A stretch of DNA of 64,000 bases, from contig JAAXNY010000006.1 of NCBI GenBank assembly GCA_013420905.1, positions 3,596,001-3,660,000 on the forward strand, given 5' to 3'. A program made the position numbers and the translations under genes. Under the pieces are notes generated by a model. The model was not told the DNA's origin. It saw only the letters and a list, made by a program, of their open reading frames with translations, and did not search any database. Below, in pieces: positions 63,845 through 64,000 of the stretch (positions are counted from its first letter, which is position 1; every line of letters begins with the position of its first letter). The stretch is from Collybia mongolica. Lineage: Eukaryota; Basidiomycota; Agaricomycetes; Agaricales; Clitocybaceae.

Positions 63845-64000
63845 ATGTCAGCGTGGAACTTGGGAATTAACGATGTGTCCGAAGAAACGCAAGCATTCAA
63901 GGACAGGCTGTCGAGCAAAGGTAGGAGCTTACCACGCTTCACATGGTTTCGTCGTTTACACCAGTATAGATAGCCAAATTGCAGCGCAACAAACTCAATT
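63845..64000 (+). CDS. Start of a gene cut by the right edge
   Basis: Exon 1 reads MSAWNLGINDVSEETQAFKD then RLSSK. A GTAGGA donor (about 63920) and an acceptor at about 63970 join it to DSQIAAQQTQ in frame at the window end. Only about 35 residues are visible, hydrophilic and helix-prone. The family is not recognisable. Confidence 0.55.

Overview
This window is nuclear DNA of a filamentous basidiomycete, most likely an Agaricomycete. Genes are dense and lie on both strands. Most are cut by many short introns of about 50-60 nt with GT-AG ends. The gene content fits: a polyporopepsin-type secreted protease, a Brh2/BRCA2 homologue, a Cro1-type UCS chaperone, Pfa4, a secreted RNase T2 and a GH5 glucanase. 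Exon joins were worked out by reading frame and family conservation only; no alignment program was run.

Layout. 1-9 kb: the 3' end of an AT-hook protein gene, a full ABCC multidrug-type transporter, a mucin-like single-pass membrane protein and riboflavin synthase. 9-18 kb: an unrecognised Ser/Pro-rich coiled-coil protein, then class I myosin with a UCS-domain myosin chaperone directly upstream on the same strand. 18-26 kb: TRM6/GCD10, an MDM1/SNX13-like PXA-RGS-PX sorting nexin and an OAC1-type mitochondrial carrier. 26-33 kb: GH5 exo-beta-1,3-glucanase, UDP-GlcNAc pyrophosphorylase, and a taxilin-like coiled-coil gene that carries a SUMO-like domain in its middle. 33-44 kb: a BRCA2 homologue, alpha-MPP, alkaline ceramidase, mitochondrial EF-Ts and NAF1. 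44-56 kb: RNase T2, an ACT-domain gene with an apparent frame break, two conserved genes I cannot name, the DHHC palmitoyltransferase Pfa4 and an RNF126-like RING E3. 56-64 kb: a secreted aspartic protease, a gene-poor stretch holding a decayed partial copy of that protease, an ARMT1/DUF89 phosphatase and the start of one more gene at the right edge.

Functional links. The clearest is myosin-I next to its likely folding chaperone. UDP-GlcNAc pyrophosphorylase and GH5 glucanase are divergent neighbours, and both concern the cell wall. Several housekeeping pairs share divergent promoters of only 150-370 bp: UCS/TRM6, MDM1-like/OAC1, alpha-MPP/ceramidase, EF-Ts/NAF1 and the putative mitochondrial protein/Pfa4. 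I found no transposon, CRISPR array, tRNA or rRNA that I could support. The best candidates for something undescribed are the taxilin/SUMO-like mosaic gene, the myosin-chaperone pairing and the protease relic.
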